From Alphaproteobacteria bacterium (GTDB taxonomy: Bacteria > Pseudomonadota > Alphaproteobacteria > Micropepsales > Micropepsaceae): a stretch of DNA of 64,000 bases. The notes under the pieces are model-generated. The model was not told where the DNA came from. It was given only the letters and a program-made list of their open reading frames with translations, and ran no database searches. Position 1 is the stretch's first letter. Every line of letters begins with the position of its first letter. The translations under genes and the position numbers were made by a program. The stretch covers positions 124,001 to 188,000 of the forward strand of contig CANJIS010000001.1 in NCBI GenBank assembly GCA_947474565.1, given 5' to 3'. This document shows positions 1 to 8,259 of this stretch, piece by piece.

Positions 1-2
1 CC

Positions 3-578
3 AGCGCCTTCGTCAAACACAGCGTGTCGGGGACGATTGCCGTGACCGCATTGGGCCTGGCGGGCGACAGCCAAGCCGATCGGCAAGTGCATGGCGGTCC
101 GGAGAAAGCCGTCTACGGCTATGCCGTTTCGCGTTACCCCGCGTGGCAAAAGCAATTTCCCGAACTGGCGGCGGCGTTTCAGCCCGGGGCGATGGGCGAA
201 AATCTCTGCATCACCGGCCTGGACGAAACCGCGCTGTGTGTGGGTGACGTACACGGCATCGGCACCGCCCTGCTTCAGGTCTGCCAACCCCGCCAGCCCT
301 GCTTTAAATTGTCTTTGCGCCACAACAACCGCGAGCTGCCGCGCGCCATGGTGCGCAATGGATTTTCCGGATGGTATTACCGCGTCTTGGCGACAGGAAC
401 GCTGGCGGCGGGAAGTGCGGTGACACTGCAAGACCGCCCCCATCCGGATTTCCGTTTTGACCGGCTGGTGGAAATCGTCAATTACGGCAACGCGTCGAAG
501 GACGAATTGCGCCAGATGGCGCAGATGCCCGAACTGGCTTCGCAATGGCGGACGCGCGCCCAAAGCCTGCTGGACTAG
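3..578 (+). CDS. MOSC domain protein (5' end outside window)
   Basis: MOSC-domain protein of the YiiM-like type. These proteins are thought to handle sulfur or molybdenum-cofactor-linked chemistry and probably act in the cytosol. The frame is open from base 3, and the residues before the first GTG (base 24) still fit the family, so the true start lies outside the window. The family signature GDSQADRQVHGGPEKAVY is present, followed by GAMGENL and the cysteine-containing VCQPRQPCFKL. The stop TAG shares the palindrome CTAG with the stop of the convergent DUF2155 gene. The family is clear; the substrate is unknown. Confidence 0.85.
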   Translation, partial: SAFVKHSVSGTIAVTALGLAGDSQADRQVHGGPEKAVYGYAVSRYPAWQKQFPELAAAFQPGAMGENLCITGLDETALCVGDVHGIGTALLQVCQPRQPCFKLSLRHNNRELPRAMVRNGFSGWYYRVLATGTLAAGSAVTLQDRPHPDFRFDRLVEIVNYGNASKDELRQMAQMPELASQWRTRAQSLLD

Positions 579-1177
579 CGTCCGGCTTCCAAAGGCAACT
601 CTTCCAGCTTCTCTTTGTCGGAAGAATCCGGCGCCTTCACTTTAACGGGCGCGGTGGACGCGGTGGCGACGGGCGAGCCCGGCGCGGCGACATTGTTGCA
701 GCTGATCGCCCACACATCATACAGCGGATGCTCCATGCCGTTCAGGCCAGGCGTCGAGGCATACATCCAGCCGGAGAAAATCGGCTTGTCCTTCTGCTCC
801 GGGCGCTGATCCACCACCTGCACAAAGGCCGCGGTTTCCGGCGGCTCACTGGGCGGGGTGGAATAGCAATAGCGCACGGTGATCGAGAGGGTGACGAACT
901 TGACCGGCTTGCCCATCGGCGCGGTGATGGTGGTGGGGTGGCCGGTGATCTTGTCCAGCCCGCGCAACGTCAGAACCGTGCCGCCTTTCGGCGCGGCGTC
1001 GATCTGCGCCGCCGGATCGCCGGCTTGCGGACCCGCGGGCGGCAAAATGGGCGCGGTGGTGCCGGGTTTGACCGGCATGCTTACGTTAGGCGTGGGGGCG
1101 CTGGGCTTGGGCGCAGGACCATTCTGCGCGAATGCCGCGCTGGAAATCAGAACAAACCCGAGAATGTGTTTCTTCAC
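575..1177 (-). CDS. Exported DUF2155 protein
   Basis: 200 residues from a GTG start. An N-terminal signal peptide (MKKHILGFVLISSAAFA) is followed by a Pro-rich linker to about residue 55 and then a domain resembling DUF2155, with segments such as GLDKITGHPTTITAPMGKP and a paired-Cys region (RYCYSTPP and AISCNN). The gene overlaps mlaD by four bases (GTGA), so it is probably translated from the same leftward message as NDUFA12 and mlaD. This neighbourhood is common in alphaproteobacteria, but the function is not established. A periplasmic location is inferred from the signal peptide. Confidence 0.8.
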   Translation of the reverse strand: MKKHILGFVLISSAAFAQNGPAPKPSAPTPNVSMPVKPGTTAPILPPAGPQAGDPAAQIDAAPKGGTVLTLRGLDKITGHPTTITAPMGKPVKFVTLSITVRYCYSTPPSEPPETAAFVQVVDQRPEQKDKPIFSGWMYASTPGLNGMEHPLYDVWAISCNNVAAPGSPVATASTAPVKVKAPDSSDKEKLEELPLEAGR

Positions 1178-1692
1178 GGTGATGGCGTTGCGCTCTGCGG
1201 TTGTTCCTGCTTGGGCGGGGCGCTGGAACTGCCGCCCATCACGCGTCCGGCCAGGCTCATCAGGTCGTTGCTGTTGGCGGCCTGCACTTCGGTGATCATG
1301 CCGCCTGGGGCGATGATCTTTTCATCACCGCCGGGGGTGATGGAAAGATACTGGCTGCCCAGTACGCCGGAGGCGGTGATGATCATCGAGGAATCGGTGG
1401 GAAGCTTGACGTCGCTGCGCAGGCTGATGTGCACCGTGACCAGGAAATTGGACGGATCAAGCTGCAGGTCGGTGATGCTGCCGACTTTGATGCCGGAAAT
1501 GCGCACGTCGGTGCCGATGCCAAGGCCATCGACCTTGGGCAGCTTGGCCAGCACTTCGTAGCCGGACAGGCTGCCGGTGCCGGTGCGCATATAGGTCAGC
1601 GCCAGAAACGCCAGCGCCACCAGGATGACGGCGGCGCCCATCAGAACTTCGGCGGCATTGCTTTGGCCGATGCTTTTACCTTGGGCGCTCAT
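1174..1692 (-). CDS. mlaD: MlaD-family (MCE domain) phospholipid transport protein
   Basis: 172 residues. One N-terminal membrane helix (about residues 14-35, rich in A/L/V) precedes a single MCE domain (YEVLAKLPKVDGLGIGTDV, VRISGIKVGSI, SGVLGSQYLSITPGG). MlaD is the substrate-binding subunit of the Mla ABC system, which moves phospholipids between outer and inner membranes; it is anchored in the inner membrane and faces the periplasm. The C-terminus is a short Ser/Pro/Gln tail. The start chosen is the ATG overlapping the NDUFA12 stop (ATGA); a longer frame upstream only reads through NDUFA12. No mlaE or mlaF gene lies nearby. Confidence 0.88.
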   Translation of the reverse strand: MSAQGKSIGQSNAAEVLMGAAVILVALAFLALTYMRTGTGSLSGYEVLAKLPKVDGLGIGTDVRISGIKVGSITDLQLDPSNFLVTVHISLRSDVKLPTDSSMIITASGVLGSQYLSITPGGDEKIIAPGGMITEVQAANSNDLMSLAGRVMGGSSSAPPKQEQPQSATPSP

Positions 1693-2069
1693 TCCGGTTT
1701 CCAGGCCTGATAGTCGCCGGTGGCGGACGGGCGCTGGCCGCTTTTCTGCAAAGACCCTTCCGGGCGATAGGCATTGGCGGTGCCGCTGAGATTGGGCTGA
1801 TGTTCGGCTTCCCAGCTTTTGACCTTGAACGGCGCCTTGGTCGGCGGCTCGGCATAGGTGTGGTGCAGCCAGCCATGCCAATCGGGCGGCACGCGCGAGG
1901 CTTCCACGGTGCCGTTGTAAAGCACCCAGCGGCGGGCCCCTGTTTTGTTCTGGTAATAGCGATTGCCGAACTGGTCGGTGCCCACTGGCGCCCCTTGCGT
2001 CCAGGTGGTGAGGAGCGTGCCGATGGTGGCGCCGTCCCACCAGGCAAAAATCTTCTTGAGAAACTTCAT
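1689..2069 (-). CDS. NADH:ubiquinone oxidoreductase subunit NDUFA12 family
   Basis: 126 residues, the usual size for the bacterial NDUFA12 family, an accessory subunit of respiratory complex I found in alphaproteobacteria and mitochondria. Recognisable family segments are GTDQFGNRYYQNK, RRWVLYNGTVEASRVPPDWH and GWLHHTYAEPP. There is no membrane helix, so it is probably peripheral on complex I. It is the first gene of a leftward unit with mlaD and the DUF2155 gene, and its stop overlaps the mlaD start. The upstream region holds repeat D1. Confidence 0.9.
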   Translation of the reverse strand: MKFLKKIFAWWDGATIGTLLTTWTQGAPVGTDQFGNRYYQNKTGARRWVLYNGTVEASRVPPDWHGWLHHTYAEPPTKAPFKVKSWEAEHQPNLSGTANAYRPEGSLQKSGQRPSATGDYQAWKPE

Positions 2070-2144
2070 GGAACGCCTTTTCGGAATCGCCGGGGACTAT
2101 AAATCCCCCCCGCCCCCCAGTCGAGAAAACATGCTGCGGAGCGG

Positions 2145-2229
2145 CGGCCCGGAGTTCGGTAGCGACAGCGTACCGAACGCGGCCTCGCATGCCTACGCTG
2201 CCGCTAGGCAGTTCCGTAGGCCGCGCGAC
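2145..2229 (+). repeat. Structured repeat D, copy 1
   Basis: Intergenic element with nested hairpins. TTCGGT (2155-2160) pairs with ACCGAA (2172-2177) around an AGCGACAGCGT loop. GCCTACG (2191-2197) pairs with CGTAGGC (2215-2221), with an inner CTGCC/GGCAG stem. The last 18 bases (2212-2229) recur exactly, inverted, at 6361-6378. The blocks CGGCCCGGA and GGCCTCGC also recur there in the same order. Confidence 0.75.
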
Positions 2230-2589
2230 CCAGAAGACCACCAGACTCACTTATCAACAATCCTCCCAAAGCCCCGCGTCCAGCTGTGATGAAATCTGCT
2301 GTGAAAATATTTTGGCGCGCCAACGGCAAGCCCGCTTGACTCGCGGCTTTTCGGGCCTTCCCGGAACCCCAACATCTGGTAGGTAAGGTTTCACTAACCA
2401 CTTTTGGCTTGCTGGCCGGTCCGGATTGGGACACATTTAGGGCCAGTCACCTCTCGTGACACCAAATCTGGCGACCCCAGGCTGCCCCCTTCCGGAAACT
2501 TCCCTTCCCGGCGGCTAGCCCTCTGTCCCCAAAATGGTGCCCCAGAAGGTGGTCTGGGCGGGTCAATTTTAGCTGAGTTCGAGGTTCCC
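2230..2589 (+). other. Unassigned leader region upstream of nrdJ
   Basis: 360 bases without a credible gene. It is less GC-rich around 2290-2320. It holds small hairpins (GTCAC 2446-2450 with GTGAC 2456-2460; a CCCAGA/TCTGGG pair near 2540-2557). A GAGG ribosome-binding site at 2581-2584 sits five bases before the nrdJ ATG. I found no convincing promoter, NrdR box or B12 box by eye. Confidence 0.5.
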
Positions 2590-5500
2590 ATGCGCATCAA
2601 CCGCCACTTCACGGTCGAAGATCACTCCCCCTACGAAGGCATCGCCTTCCGCCAGGCGACCAGCGAGATCCGCAACCCGGACGGCTCCATCGTGTTCCAC
2701 CAGGACGGCATTGAAGTGCCGGAAGCCTGGAGCCAGGTGGCCGCCGATGTGCTGGCCCAGAAGTATTTCCGCAAGGCGGGCGTGCCCAAGAACCTCAAGC
2801 CCATCGCCGAAGAGGGCGTGCCGCAGTTCCTGTGGCGCAAATCCGCCAATGGCGCGGAGACCACCGGCGAACATTCCGCCAAGCAGGTGTTCGACCGCAT
2901 GGCCGGCACCTGGGCCTATTGGGGCTGGAAGGGCGGCTATTTCGACGGCGAAGCCGACGCCAAGGCGTTCTATGACGAACTCTGCCACATGCTGGCGGCG
3001 CAGAAGGCGGCGCCCAATTCGCCGCAATGGTTCAACACCGGCCTGCATTGGGCCTATGGCATCGATGGCCCTGCGCAAGGCCATTACTATGTCGATCACA
3101 AAAGCGGCCGCCTGACCAAGGCGACCAGCGCTTACGAACATCCCCAGCCGCATGCCTGCTTCATCCAGAGCGTCAAGGACGATCTGGTCAATGAAGGCGG
3201 CATCATGGACCTTTGGACCCGCGAAGCCCGCCTGTTCAAATATGGCTCGGGCACCGGCACCAATTTCTCCACCCTGCGCAGCGCCGATGAAAAGCTGTCG
3301 GGCGGCGGCCATTCTTCCGGCCTAATGAGCTTCCTGAAGATCGGCGACCGCGCCGCCGGCGCCATCAAGTCGGGCGGCACCACGCGCCGGGCCGCCAAGA
3401 TGGTGATCGTGGATATCGACCATCCCGATATCGAAGACTTTATTGAGTGGAAGGTGATCGAGGAACAGAAGGTGGCGGCGCTGGTGGCCGGCTCCAAGCT
3501 GGCCGAACGCCACCTGAAGGCCATCATGAAGGCCTGCGTCTTGTGCGAAGGCACGGGCGGCGATTGCTTCGACCCCGCCAAGAACCCCGCCCTGCGCCGC
3601 GAGCTGAAGGCCGCGCGTAGAGCCATTATCCCCGACAATTACATCGAACGCGTGATTGCGTTCGCGCGCCAGGGCTTCAAGGAAATTGAATTCAAGACGT
3701 ACGACACCGACTGGGATTCGGAAGCCTATTCCTCCGTCAGCGGCCAGAATTCCAACAACACCGTGCGCGTCACCGATGAATTCCTGAAAGCGGTGCTGGA
3801 CGACAGCAACTGGAATCTCACCTATCGCGGCTCGAACCGCATCGCCAAGACGGTCAAGGCGCGCGAGCTGTGGGACAAGATTTCCTATGCCGCCTGGGCG
3901 TCCGCCGATCCGGGCATTCAGTTCCACACCAGCATAAATGACTGGCACACCTGCCCGGCGGGCGGCGAAATTCGCGCCTCCAATCCGTGCAGCGAATACA
4001 TGTTCCTGGACGATACCGCCTGCAACCTGGCCTCGATGAACCTGATGGCCTTCCGCCAGGGTGAAGGCGTCAAGACCTTCGACGTCAAATCGTTCGAACA
4101 CGCCACCCGTTTGTGGACCATCGTGCTGGAAATTTCGGTGCTGATGGCGCAATTCCCGTCGCGCGAAATCGCCAAGCTGTCTTACGACTACCGCACGCTT
4201 GGCCTGGGCTTTGCCAATATCGGCGGCCTGCTGATGAGCGCCGGCATTCCCTATGATAGCAAGGAAGGCCGTGCCATCACCGGCGCCATCAGCGCGGTGA
4301 TGACGGGTGTTTCCTATGCCACCTCCGCCGAACTGGCGGGCGAGTTGGGCCCCTTCCCCGAATATGCCGCCAACAAGGACGCGATGCTGCGGGTTATCCG
4401 CAACCATCACCGCGCGGCGCGGGGCGAATCCCAAGGCTACGAAAAGCTGGCGACGGCTCCGGTGGCCCTGGATATCGCCAACATCAAGCAGAAGGATCTG
4501 GCGGAAGCCGCATATCGCGCCTGGGACGATGCGCTGTCGATGGGCAAGGAATTCGGTTTCCGCAACGCCCAGGCCACCGTGGTTGCGCCCACCGGCACCA
4601 TCGGCCTGGTGATGGATTGCGACACCACCGGCATTGAGCCGGACTTTGCCCTGGTCAAGTTCAAGACCCTGGCGGGCGGCGGCTACTTCAAGATCATCAA
4701 CCGCTGCGTGCCCGAAGCGCTGGCCAATCTTGGCTATACCGACGCCGAGGCCGATAGCATCGTCGCCTATGCCGTGGGGTATGGCTCGCTGGAAAGCTTT
4801 GGCGGCCGCATCAATCACGAAAGCCTGAAGGGCAAGGGCTTCGGCGAAGAACAGATCGCCACTGTGGAAGCGGCGCTGGAATCGGCCTTCGATATCCGGT
4901 TCGTCTTCAACAAGTGGACCCTGGGCGAGAAATTCTGCCGCGAGACCCTGAAGCTGGACGCCGAGCAGATGGAAAAGGTGGATTTCGATCTGCTCAAGGC
5001 CATCGGCTTCAACAAGCCCGATATCGACGCCGCCAATCTGTATGTCTGCGGCGCCATGACCCTGGAAGGCGCGCCTTACCTGAAGGAGCAGCATCTGCCG
5101 GTGTTCGATTGCGCCAACCCTTGCGGGCGCATCGGCAAGCGCGCTTTGAGCGTCGAGTCCCACATCCGCATGATGGGCGCTTCTCAGCCCTTCATTTCGG
5201 GCGCCATCTCCAAGACCATCAACATGCCGGCCAATGCCCAGGTCACCGAATGCGGCGACGCCTATCTGCTGTCCTGGAAGCTGGGGCTGAAGGCCAACGC
5301 GCTGTATCGCGACGGCTCCAAGCTCAGCCAACCCCTGGCCAGCCAGGTGTTCGACGCCATCGCCGATGACGAGAACGATGATCTGGTGGACGCGCCGCTG
5401 GCCACTTTGGCCACTCCTGCCCCGGCGCAGACCATGGTCACGGAACGGATCGTGGAACGGGTCATCGAAAAGATGCGCAAGTCGGAGCGCGAAAAGCTGC

Positions 5501-6297
5501 CCCATCGCCGCAAGTCGTATACGCAAAAGGCCATCGTGGGCGGCCACAAGGTCTACCTGCATACCGGCGAGTACGAAGACGGCCGCCTTGGGGAGATCTT
5601 CATCGACATGCACAAGGAAGGCGCCGCCTTCCGCAGCCTGATGAACAATTTCGCCATCGCGATTTCGGTGGGCCTGCAATATGGCGTGCCGCTGGAAGAA
5701 TTCGTCGAGGCCTTCACCTTCACCCGCTTCGAACCGGCGGGCCTGGTGATCGGCAACGACTCGATCAAGAACGCCACCAGCGTGCTGGATTACATCTTCC
5801 GCGAATTGGGCGTCTCGTATCTTGGCCGCGCCGACCTGGCGCATGTGCAGCCGGCTGCCGATGAAGATCTCGGCAACTCGGAAGGCCCGGCGCCGGCCGC
5901 CACGGAAGTGGCGATCGCCACGGTGGCGTCGAGCGGTTACTTACGCGGCCGCACCAAGGTTGCCCTGGTCAAGGGCGGCGCTGCCCCCCAGATGCTGGCC
6001 GAGGAAGAGCATTTCCACACGCAAAGCGCGGAAGTGGGTTATGAAACCGAAGCCCTGGATCTTACCGATATCCGGGCCGGGATCGAACAGGTGATCGGGG
6101 CAAGCCCGGTGACCGCCCAGGTCGCCAGCATTGAGGCGGCGATGAACTCCAAGAGCCTGCAGGCCCGGCGCGCGGCGGAAGCCAAGATGAAGGGCTTTGA
6201 AGGCGACAATTGCGGCGCGTGCGGCAACTTCACCCTGGTGCGCAACGGCACCTGCATGAAGTGCAACACCTGCGGTAGCACGAGCGGTTGCAGCTAG
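2590..6297 (+). CDS. nrdJ: Vitamin B12-dependent (class II) ribonucleotide reductase
   Basis: 1235 residues. Class II reductase that uses adenosylcobalamin to start the radical reduction of ribonucleotides to deoxyribonucleotides, independently of oxygen; cytosolic. The N-terminus, [20 protein letters not shown], is typical of the long alphaproteobacterial form. Active-site segments include [40 protein letters not shown] and [14 protein letters not shown]. The C-terminus carries a Cys-rich tail ([19 protein letters not shown]) that fits the redox/zinc element. The start is the ATG at 2590 behind GAGG; the frame stays open for 62 more codons upstream, but those do not resemble the family. It is monocistronic, with a strong terminator after it. 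Inverted copies of repeat D lie on either side. Confidence 0.97.
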   Translation: MRINRHFTVEDHSPYEGIAFRQATSEIRNPDGSIVFHQDGIEVPEAWSQVAADVLAQKYFRKAGVPKNLKPIAEEGVPQFLWRKSANGAETTGEHSAKQVFDRMAGTWAYWGWKGGYFDGEADAKAFYDELCHMLAAQKAAPNSPQWFNTGLHWAYGIDGPAQGHYYVDHKSGRLTKATSAYEHPQPHACFIQSVKDDLVNEGGIMDLWTREARLFKYGSGTGTNFSTLRSADEKLSGGGHSSGLMSFLKIGDRAAGAIKSGGTTRRAAKMVIVDIDHPDIEDFIEWKVIEEQKVAALVAGSKLAERHLKAIMKACVLCEGTGGDCFDPAKNPALRRELKAARRAIIPDNYIERVIAFARQGFKEIEFKTYDTDWDSEAYSSVSGQNSNNTVRVTDEFLKAVLDDSNWNLTYRGSNRIAKTVKARELWDKISYAAWASADPGIQFHTSINDWHTCPAGGEIRASNPCSEYMFLDDTACNLASMNLMAFRQGEGVKTFDVKSFEHATRLWTIVLEISVLMAQFPSREIAKLSYDYRTLGLGFANIGGLLMSAGIPYDSKEGRAITGAISAVMTGVSYATSAELAGELGPFPEYAANKDAMLRVIRNHHRAARGESQGYEKLATAPVALDIANIKQKDLAEAAYRAWDDALSMGKEFGFRNAQATVVAPTGTIGLVMDCDTTGIEPDFALVKFKTLAGGGYFKIINRCVPEALANLGYTDAEADSIVAYAVGYGSLESFGGRINHESLKGKGFGEEQIATVEAALESAFDIRFVFNKWTLGEKFCRETLKLDAEQMEKVDFDLLKAIGFNKPDIDAANLYVCGAMTLEGAPYLKEQHLPVFDCANPCGRIGKRALSVESHIRMMGASQPFISGAISKTINMPANAQVTECGDAYLLSWKLGLKANALYRDGSKLSQPLASQVFDAIADDENDDLVDAPLATLATPAPAQTMVTERIVERVIEKMRKSEREKLPHRRKSYTQKAIVGGHKVYLHTGEYEDGRLGEIFIDMHKEGAAFRSLMNNFAIAISVGLQYGVPLEEFVEAFTFTRFEPAGLVIGNDSIKNATSVLDYIFRELGVSYLGRADLAHVQPAADEDLGNSEGPAPAATEVAIATVASSGYLRGRTKVALVKGGAAPQMLAEEEHFHTQSAEVGYETEALDLTDIRAGIEQVIGASPVTAQVASIEAAMNSKSLQARRAAEAKMKGFEGDNCGACGNFTLVRNGTCMKCNTCGSTSGCS

Positions 6298-6321
6298 CCA
6301 AAAGGTTCAATGAACTGTGGG

Positions 6322-6359
6322 AAGGGGCGCGGTGCAAACCGCGCCCTTTTTCTTTTTTT
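6322..6359 (+). terminator. Intrinsic terminator of nrdJ
   Basis: A perfect nine-base-pair GC-rich stem (6325-6333 with 6338-6346), GCAA loop, extended by flanking A-T pairs and followed by a T-rich run (TTTTTCTTTTTTT). Confidence 0.93.
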
Positions 6360-6360
6360 G

Positions 6361-6408
6361 GTCGCGCGGCCTACGGAAAACCGCGAGGCCACACTTTTCC
6401 GGGCCGAC
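6361..6408 (-). repeat. Structured repeat D, copy 2 (inverted, short)
   Basis: Read on the minus strand it carries the three conserved blocks of copy 1 in order: CGGCCCGGA, GGCCTCGC and an 18-base end (6361-6378) identical to 2212-2229. The long hairpins of copy 1 are replaced by short spacers. It lies just after the nrdJ terminator, so inverted D copies flank nrdJ. Confidence 0.7.
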
Positions 6409-6422
6409 GCTCCAGGGAGCGA

Positions 6423-6656
6423 ATGCCTCTCATGGCCGTTCTGTTAAATGCCATGCACGTTCAATCTCTTGCCATAGAAGCCATCGCCTATGACGAAAGC
6501 GCCCATACCCTGATCGCCCGTTTCCGCGACAGTGGCAAAACCGTGATCTATGAGGACGTGCCGCAGGAAATCTATGACGGGCTCATTTTCGCGGCCTCCA
6601 TCAGCACCTATTTTCAGGATCATATCGAGGGTCGCTTCCCGGAACGGAAACACTAA
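6423..6656 (+). CDS. KTSC domain small protein
   Basis: 77 residues from this ATG. The body matches the KTSC domain: SLAIEAIAYDESAHTLIARF, then VIYEDVPQEIYDGLIFA and ISTYFQDHI. KTSC proteins are small and often hypothetical or linked to nucleic-acid functions; no reaction is established. The start is uncertain. AGGGAG (6414-6419) lies three bases before the ATG at 6423 and twelve before the ATG at 6432, while the domain itself begins at the ATG at 6453. It stands alone between the nrdJ terminator/repeat D2 and repeat B1. Confidence 0.8.
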   Translation: MPLMAVLLNAMHVQSLAIEAIAYDESAHTLIARFRDSGKTVIYEDVPQEIYDGLIFAASISTYFQDHIEGRFPERKH

Positions 6657-6662
6657 CCCCAT

Positions 6663-6784
6663 TGTCATGGCCGGCCGGAGGTCCGTAGCGACAGCGTGCG
6701 GACGCCATCCAGTTGGGGCATGCGATCTGACTGAAATCGAAGCGTCGTCTCACCTGGATGGCCCGCACAAGGCTGGCCATGACA
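6663..6784. repeat. Inverted-repeat element B, copy 1
   Basis: About 122 bases with outer arms TGTCATGGCC and GGCCATGACA and inner arms CATCCAG and CACCTGGATG. The left arm carries a hairpin, GTCCGT (6681-6686) with GCGGAC (6698-6703), around the loop AGCGACAGCGT. That is the same loop as in repeat D copy 1, but with a different stem. Confidence 0.75.
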
Positions 6785-6792
6785 AGTGTTGG

Positions 6793-6984
6793 TTAAGACG
6801 CGCGTGCTGAGGGGAATGAGTAGAGCCGATAGTTGTCGAGCTTCGCGGCCTCCAAGTCGAGGTCGTTCGCCATTTCCAACATGCGCTCCCGATACGCGGG
6901 CCATTCTGTTTGGGCACTGTTGGCCCGGAACTCTGCCGCTATCGCGCGCAACCGGACCGCCCGTTCGAATTTCGATTCGGCCAT
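6793..6984 (-). CDS. Small conserved-type hypothetical protein
   Basis: 63 residues, charged and apparently all helical: MAESKFERAVRLRAIAAEFR, then ERMLEMANDLDLEAAKLDNY. The composition (Arg/Glu/Ala/Leu, heptad-like spacing) resembles the short helical hypothetical proteins common in rhizobia and related groups; codon third positions are mostly G or C. No clear ribosome-binding site precedes the ATG. Function unknown. Its 3' end abuts repeat B1. Confidence 0.6.
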   Translation of the reverse strand: MAESKFERAVRLRAIAAEFRANSAQTEWPAYRERMLEMANDLDLEAAKLDNYRLYSFPSARAS

Positions 6985-7143
6985 GCATTGCTAATGATGC
7001 ACAACAGTGCCCGCTCCCCCATGACGCGAAATGCCTTGGAAAAGACACGCCAAACGCGTGTCTGGCCCGCATTGGCACAGCATTTCCGGAACCACGGTCA
7101 AATGCTTTGGAAGAAATTAAAGATTTCCTACCATAGTTGCCCC

Positions 7144-7599
7144 ATGCGTATGTGGATCGCCGCCCTTTTCATCGTTGCCTCTCTCCCCGCCAACGCGGTG
7201 GAGAAGCCGGGTTATGACGCCGCCGCCGTGGCGCGCATCCGCGCCGATATCGTCGATTGCGTCGGCTGCAACCTGAAGGGCGCCGATCTTTCCAATACCT
7301 GCGTCAAGGAACATGACCTGCACGGGGCCAATTTCGACGGCGCCGATGCCGGCCTGATGTGCATGTCGTTTGCCAATTTCACCAATGCCAGCTTCCGCGG
7401 CACCGAACTGTCGGGCGCCAATCTGGCGGGCGCCAAGATGGACGGCGCCGACCTGACCGGGGCCAAGACCTCGATCACGTCATTCCTGGGCACCGACCTG
7501 ACCAAGACCAAGGGCCTGACCCAGGCCCAGCTCAACATCGCCTGCAGCGACAAGACCACCAAGCTGCCCGCCGGTCTGAAAATCCATACCTGCAATTAG
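7144..7599 (+). CDS. Exported pentapeptide-repeat protein
   Basis: 151 residues. Signal peptide MRMWIAALFIVASLPANA, then a pentapeptide-repeat region with the A(D/N)LXX pattern (LKGADLSNT, LHGANFDGADAG, FRGTELSGANLAGAKMDGAD, LTGAKT), which folds as a right-handed quadrilateral beta helix. Four Cys residues (CVGCN near the start of the mature protein; C near the end) could form disulfides in the periplasm. The start is the ATG beginning the signal peptide; a longer frame upstream lacks such features. A terminator follows. The role of such exported repeat proteins is unknown. Confidence 0.85.
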   Translation: MRMWIAALFIVASLPANAVEKPGYDAAAVARIRADIVDCVGCNLKGADLSNTCVKEHDLHGANFDGADAGLMCMSFANFTNASFRGTELSGANLAGAKMDGADLTGAKTSITSFLGTDLTKTKGLTQAQLNIACSDKTTKLPAGLKIHTCN

Positions 7600-7631
7600 C
7601 TCTCTTAGACTTCCCCTGGAGAGCTTCTTCT

Positions 7632-7660
7632 GACCCGCCCTAGATGGCGGGTCTTTTTTT
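7632..7660 (+). terminator. Intrinsic terminator
   Basis: Stem GACCCGCC (7632-7639) with GGCGGGTC (7646-7653), six-base loop, then a run of seven T. It ends the pentapeptide-repeat gene. Confidence 0.92.
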
Positions 7661-7668
7661 GCTCCATT

Positions 7669-7796
7669 GTCATTCCCGGCGAGCATCATGCGGACAGCAT
7701 GATGCGAGGGAAGGGAATCCAGGTGGGTGAGACCGTCAAGGTTTTGAATACCTGGATCCCCTTCCCTCGCCGCTTCGCGGCTCGCCGGGGATGACA
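7669..7796. repeat. Inverted-repeat element A, copy 1
   Basis: About 128 bases. Outer arms TGTCATTCCCGGCGAGC and CTCGCCGGGGATGACA; inner arms GGGAAGGGAATCCAGGT and ACCTGGATCCCCTTCCC. Between them sit variable hairpins: left stem GCATCATGC (7683-7691) with GCATGATGC (7697-7705), right stem GCCGC/GCGGC. It lies between two convergent gene ends. Confidence 0.9.
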
Positions 7797-7809
7797 GAGA
7801 GTTTCGCGG

Positions 7810-8259
7810 TCAGCCCTGTTCCCGCTGCACCGCGTGGCGGAAGGCGAGCGGGTCTTCCAGCATCGAGAAAGGCTCCTTGGTGCCGCCGGTGCCGATCACG
7901 GTGATGGTGCCGTAATTGAGCAGGCGCGCCACCAGGCCCTGATCGACCTGGATGGATTCCACCTTCGACATGTTCAGTTCGATGGTGCGGCGGGAAATGA
8001 AGCCGGTCTTGACGATCACGCGGCGCGTGGTGACGGCGAATTCGCTGGAGATCTGGCGCACCCAGGCGACCAACACACCGATCAAGCCGGTCACCAATAT
8101 CGCCACCCCGCCCCAGGCGGAAATTCCGGGCATGCCCGGGATCGCCAGCACCAGGCCCGCGCCAATCAGGATCACCGGCCCCAGATAGACAATCCAATGG
8201 ACGCGGGCGCGGTGAACGACGCGCTCATCGGGATCAAGGTGCTGATCGACGTAACTCAT
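7810..8259 (-). CDS. Bacterial PH (bPH2/YdbS-like) membrane protein
   Basis: 149 residues. Two predicted membrane helices near residues 22-68 (IVYLGPVILIGAGLVLAI and AWGGVAILVTGLIGVLVAW), then a bacterial PH-like domain (EFAVTTRRVIVKTGFI, MSKVESIQVDQGLVARLLNY, GTITVIGTGG). Such proteins sit in the inner membrane; their ligand is unknown. The ATG overlaps the gcvPB stop by four bases, so it is the last gene of the glycine-riboswitch-controlled operon here, an unexpected partner for glycine cleavage. Confidence 0.87.
   Translation of the reverse strand: MSYVDQHLDPDERVVHRARVHWIVYLGPVILIGAGLVLAIPGMPGISAWGGVAILVTGLIGVLVAWVRQISSEFAVTTRRVIVKTGFISRRTIELNMSKVESIQVDQGLVARLLNYGTITVIGTGGTKEPFSMLEDPLAFRHAVQREQG

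Noticed and set aside
545-1561. 338-codon plus-strand frame across the DUF2155 and mlaD genes
   Set aside because: Mirror of two supported minus-strand genes; Arg/Gly-rich with no domain.
2251-2259. TTATCAACA, one base from a DnaA box
   Set aside because: A single imperfect site without clustering or an AT-rich unwinding region gives no support for an origin or DnaA control.
2481-2489. GCTGCCCCC resembling the core of a cobalamin riboswitch upstream of nrdJ
   Set aside because: The bases that should follow (GCAACTG) are absent and there is no B12 box (AGCCAGGAGACCTGCC-like) downstream, so a match by chance is more likely.
3322-5844. 840-codon open frame antisense to nrdJ
   Set aside because: High-GC codon bias produces long mirror frames. 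The translation is low-complexity (His, Gln, Gly, Arg) with no domain, and nrdJ on the other strand is certain.
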